This document shows positions 62,205 to 64,000 of a stretch of DNA of 64,000 bases, piece after piece. Numbering within the stretch: the first letter of the stretch is position 1; each line of letters opens with the position of its first letter. The notes under the pieces are model-generated. The model saw nothing but the letters and a program-made list of their open reading frames with translations, did not search any database and had not been told where the DNA came from. The position numbers were made by a program, and so were the translations under genes. Origin of the DNA: an alpha proteobacterium BAL199 (GTDB lineage: Bacteria; Pseudomonadota; Alphaproteobacteria; Thalassobaculales; Thalassobaculaceae); NCBI GenBank assembly GCA_000171835.1, contig ABHC01000001.1, positions 186,001 to 250,000 of the forward strand. The letters run 5' to 3'.

Positions 62205-62218
62205 GCGATATCCGGATC

Positions 62219-62938
62219 ATGCATCGCTTCGCCAATCCCACCCGGTTCCTGCGGCTCGCCAACGCGCTGCTGCCGTGGCTCGCCGCCGCCGCGGTGCTGC
62301 TGCTCGGATCCGGGCTGTGGCTGGGGCTGTTGCGCTCGCCGGCCGACTACCAGCAGGGCGAGACGGTTCGGATCATGTACGTGCACGTGCCGGCTGCCTG
62401 GATGGCGATGGCCGGCTACACCACACTGGCGCTGTCCAGTCTGGCATTCCTGGTCTGGAAGCACCCGCTGGCCGACCTTGCCGCCCGTGCGGCATCGCCG
62501 ATCGGTGCCAGTTTCACCGCGATCGCGCTGGTCACCGGGGCGTTGTGGGGCCAGCCGATGTGGGGAACATGGTGGGTGTGGGACGCGCGGCTGACCTCGG
62601 TTCTGGTGCTGCTCTTCCTGTATCTCGGGCACATGGCGCTGACCAACGCGTTCGACGATCCGGAGCGTGGCGGCCGGGCCGGCGCGGTGCTGGCCCTGGT
62701 CGGTGTGGTCAACCTGCCGATCATCAAGTTCTCGGTCGACTGGTGGAACACGCTGCATCAGCCGGCCAGCGTGCTGCGTCTCGGTGGCTCGACCATCGAT
62801 CCCGCCATGATGAAGCCGCTGTTCTTGATGGCCGGCGGCTATCTCGCCGTGTTCGGCGTCGCGCTCATCCTGCGCATCCGGGCGCTTTATGCCGAGCGTC
62901 GGCTGCGCCAGCTTCGCCTGTCGCTCACCGATGCGTGA
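62219..62938 (+). CDS. ccmC: Haem-handling protein CcmC
   Basis: A 239-residue protein with six helices and the haem-binding WWD motif 'WGTWWVWDARLTSVLVL', flanked by conserved His residues ('MYVHVPAAWMAM' near 57). CcmC presents haem to CcmE. It lies 14 bp after ccmB. The sequence is intact. Confidence 0.96.
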   Translation: MHRFANPTRFLRLANALLPWLAAAAVLLLGSGLWLGLLRSPADYQQGETVRIMYVHVPAAWMAMAGYTTLALSSLAFLVWKHPLADLAARAASPIGASFTAIALVTGALWGQPMWGTWWVWDARLTSVLVLLFLYLGHMALTNAFDDPERGGRAGAVLALVGVVNLPIIKFSVDWWNTLHQPASVLRLGGSTIDPAMMKPLFLMAGGYLAVFGVALILRIRALYAERRLRQLRLSLTDA

Positions 62939-63034
62939 GGGTGCCGCGGGGATGGTTCCCCGCCTTGGCTCGACGGGTGGTATCCCTTAGGTTCTACGGG
63001 GGCGGGAACCAGGACGAACGGGAGCGGTCCGGCA

Positions 63035-63229
63035 TTGTCGGAATTTTTCGCGATGGGTGGGTACGCAGGCTTCATCTGGCCATCGTACGCGGTTGCCTTC
63101 GGCGTCATGGCCGGGCTGCTGCTGTGGGCGTGGCGGACCGCACGGCAGGGTGAGGCCGAGGTTGAGCATCTGCGGGCCGTGGGGCTTGACCCGCGCCGCC
63201 GCCAGGACGCCGGGGTGGATGTGCCATGA
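63035..63229 (+). CDS. ccmD: Haem exporter small subunit CcmD
   Basis: A 64-residue single-helix protein. The CcmD signature '[18 protein letters not shown]' leads into a helix and a charged tail with '[14 protein letters not shown]'. The TTG start at 63035 is chosen because it follows GGGAGCGG and fits the usual length; the next ATG (Met7) would cut into the conserved start. CcmD helps release holo-CcmE. Confidence 0.88.
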   Translation: MSEFFAMGGYAGFIWPSYAVAFGVMAGLLLWAWRTARQGEAEVEHLRAVGLDPRRRQDAGVDVP

Positions 63230-63702
63230 GTCGACGCCCGCACCGGTCCCGCAAGAACCAGCGCCTCGCATTGATCGTCGGAGGCCTTGCGTTCCTGGGA
63301 ATTGCCGCCGCTCTGGTGCTTACCGCGTTCGAGGACAGCGTGGTGTTCTTCTTCAGTCCGACCGATCTGGCCGCCAAGCCGATTGATCCGGAGCGCCGGA
63401 TCCGGATCGGTGGCCTGGTCGAGGAAGGGTCGGTCGCGCGCGGTCCTGGCGACGGAGAGATCCGCTTCCTGGTGACCGATGGCACGACCACATTGCCGGT
63501 ACGCTTCGTCGGCGTGCTGCCCGATTTGTTCCGCGAGGGCCAGGGGGTGGTGGCCCAGGGACGGCTGGCCGGCGCCACCTTTGAGGCCGACGAGGTGCTG
63601 GCCAAGCACGACGAGACCTACATGCCGCCCGAGGTGGCGGATGCGCTGAAGAAACAAGGCCATTGGCAGCCCGAGTCGGCGGCGAAGGGGAAGGGCTCAT
63701 GA
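63226..63702 (+). CDS. ccmE: Cytochrome c maturation haem chaperone CcmE
   Basis: A 158-residue periplasmic haem chaperone anchored by one N-terminal helix (about 13-35). The covalent haem His128 and Tyr132 are in '[13 protein letters not shown]'. It overlaps ccmD by 4 bases (ATGA) and ccmF by 4 bases (ATGA). It takes haem from CcmC and passes it to CcmF. Confidence 0.96.
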   Translation: MSRRPHRSRKNQRLALIVGGLAFLGIAAALVLTAFEDSVVFFFSPTDLAAKPIDPERRIRIGGLVEEGSVARGPGDGEIRFLVTDGTTTLPVRFVGVLPDLFREGQGVVAQGRLAGATFEADEVLAKHDETYMPPEVADALKKQGHWQPESAAKGKGS

Positions 63703-64000
63703 TTGCCGAACTCGGGCATAGGGCGCTGTCAGTCGCGCTGGTCGTCGCCATCCTGCAGTCGACCGTGCCGCTCTGGGGGGCGTCGCGCGACGATACCGGC
63801 CTGATGGCGTTCGCCCGGCCGGCGGCGCTGGTGCAGTTCGGGGCAATCGCCCTGGCGTTCGGCGCCCTGACCCACGCCTATCTGGTCTCCGACTTCTCGT
63901 TGCTGAATGTCGCGACCAACTCGCACTCGACCAAGCCGTTCATCTACAAGCTGGCTGGGGTGTGGGCGAACCATGAAGGCTCGATGCTGCTGTGGGTGCT
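63699..64000 (+). CDS. ccmF: Haem lyase subunit CcmF, N-terminal part, runs off the right edge
   Basis: The first 100 codons of CcmF are seen, starting with ATG inside the ccmE stop. They encode '[20 protein letters not shown]' and the typical '[20 protein letters not shown]' in part, just before the WWD haem-binding segment expected downstream. CcmF ligates haem to apocytochrome c. No defect is seen in the visible part. Confidence 0.95.
   Translation, partial: MIAELGHRALSVALVVAILQSTVPLWGASRDDTGLMAFARPAALVQFGAIALAFGALTHAYLVSDFSLLNVATNSHSTKPFIYKLAGVWANHEGSMLLWV

Overview
The window is a GC-rich chromosomal segment from an alphaproteobacterium, most likely of the Rhodospirillales type. The evidence is three separate small PAS-domain proteins of the Rhodospirillales-rich PAS_5 kind, the aconitase gene close to a ccmABCDEF cytochrome c maturation operon, a second infA next to a cold-shock gene, and the ispB / DUF2007 / tRNA1(Val) methyltransferase / S49 peptidase neighbourhood. 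No rRNA, phage, plasmid origin or CRISPR array is visible. One tRNA-Pro(CGG) and one insertion sequence are present. The genus cannot be fixed from the sequence alone.

Layout. 1-5 kb: the 5' end of a probable 2OG-Fe(II) oxygenase, a PAS histidine kinase, then an FkbM methyltransferase and a TIGR04372-like glycosyltransferase (surface glycan work) behind a Fur-like box. 5-14 kb: accessory metabolism (TauD/TfdA dioxygenase, ketopantoate-reductase-like protein, GMC dehydrogenase with its small subunit, PAS_5 protein, threonine aldolase with a divergent MarR regulator, tRNA-Pro, Ldh-family dehydrogenase, VOC protein and a PfpI remnant). 14-23 kb: core genes (ispB, DUF2007, trmN6-like gene, NCS2 purine permease, S49 peptidase) and a cold-adaptation set cspA-infA-rhlE whose cspA leader can hide its own ribosome binding site. 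22-27 kb: a BenE-type permease, a GntR regulator with a palindromic operator, and an overlapping RraA-like / glycerate kinase / ferredoxin operon, then two tandem paralogous small proteins of unknown function.

27-44 kb: a ThDP enzyme, a LysR / DoxX / extradiol dioxygenase unit, a second PAS_5 gene with an FNR/FixK-type box, a peroxiredoxin-like protein, a glutathione S-transferase gene split by a 1,149-bp IS630-family element, a second FkbM methyltransferase, a D-erythronate catabolic set (denD, otnI, otnK, with no otnC in the window), a tautomerase with a divergent GlxA-type regulator, DUF1223, a tandem DUF2061-like protein and an LtrA protein.

44-64 kb: aconitase, an alpha/beta hydrolase, a third PAS_5 gene, then a co-directional operon with an acyl-CoA ligase, a complete branched-chain-amino-acid-type ABC importer (ATPase, two permeases, binding protein, ATPase) and a PaaK-like protein, which together look like uptake and CoA activation of an organic, perhaps aromatic, acid. 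An amidase, a small membrane protein and an enoyl-CoA hydratase follow. The right end holds ccmA, B, C, D, E and the start of ccmF, preceded by a 400-bp gap that contains three consecutive hairpins and a terminator, a candidate small RNA or attenuator.
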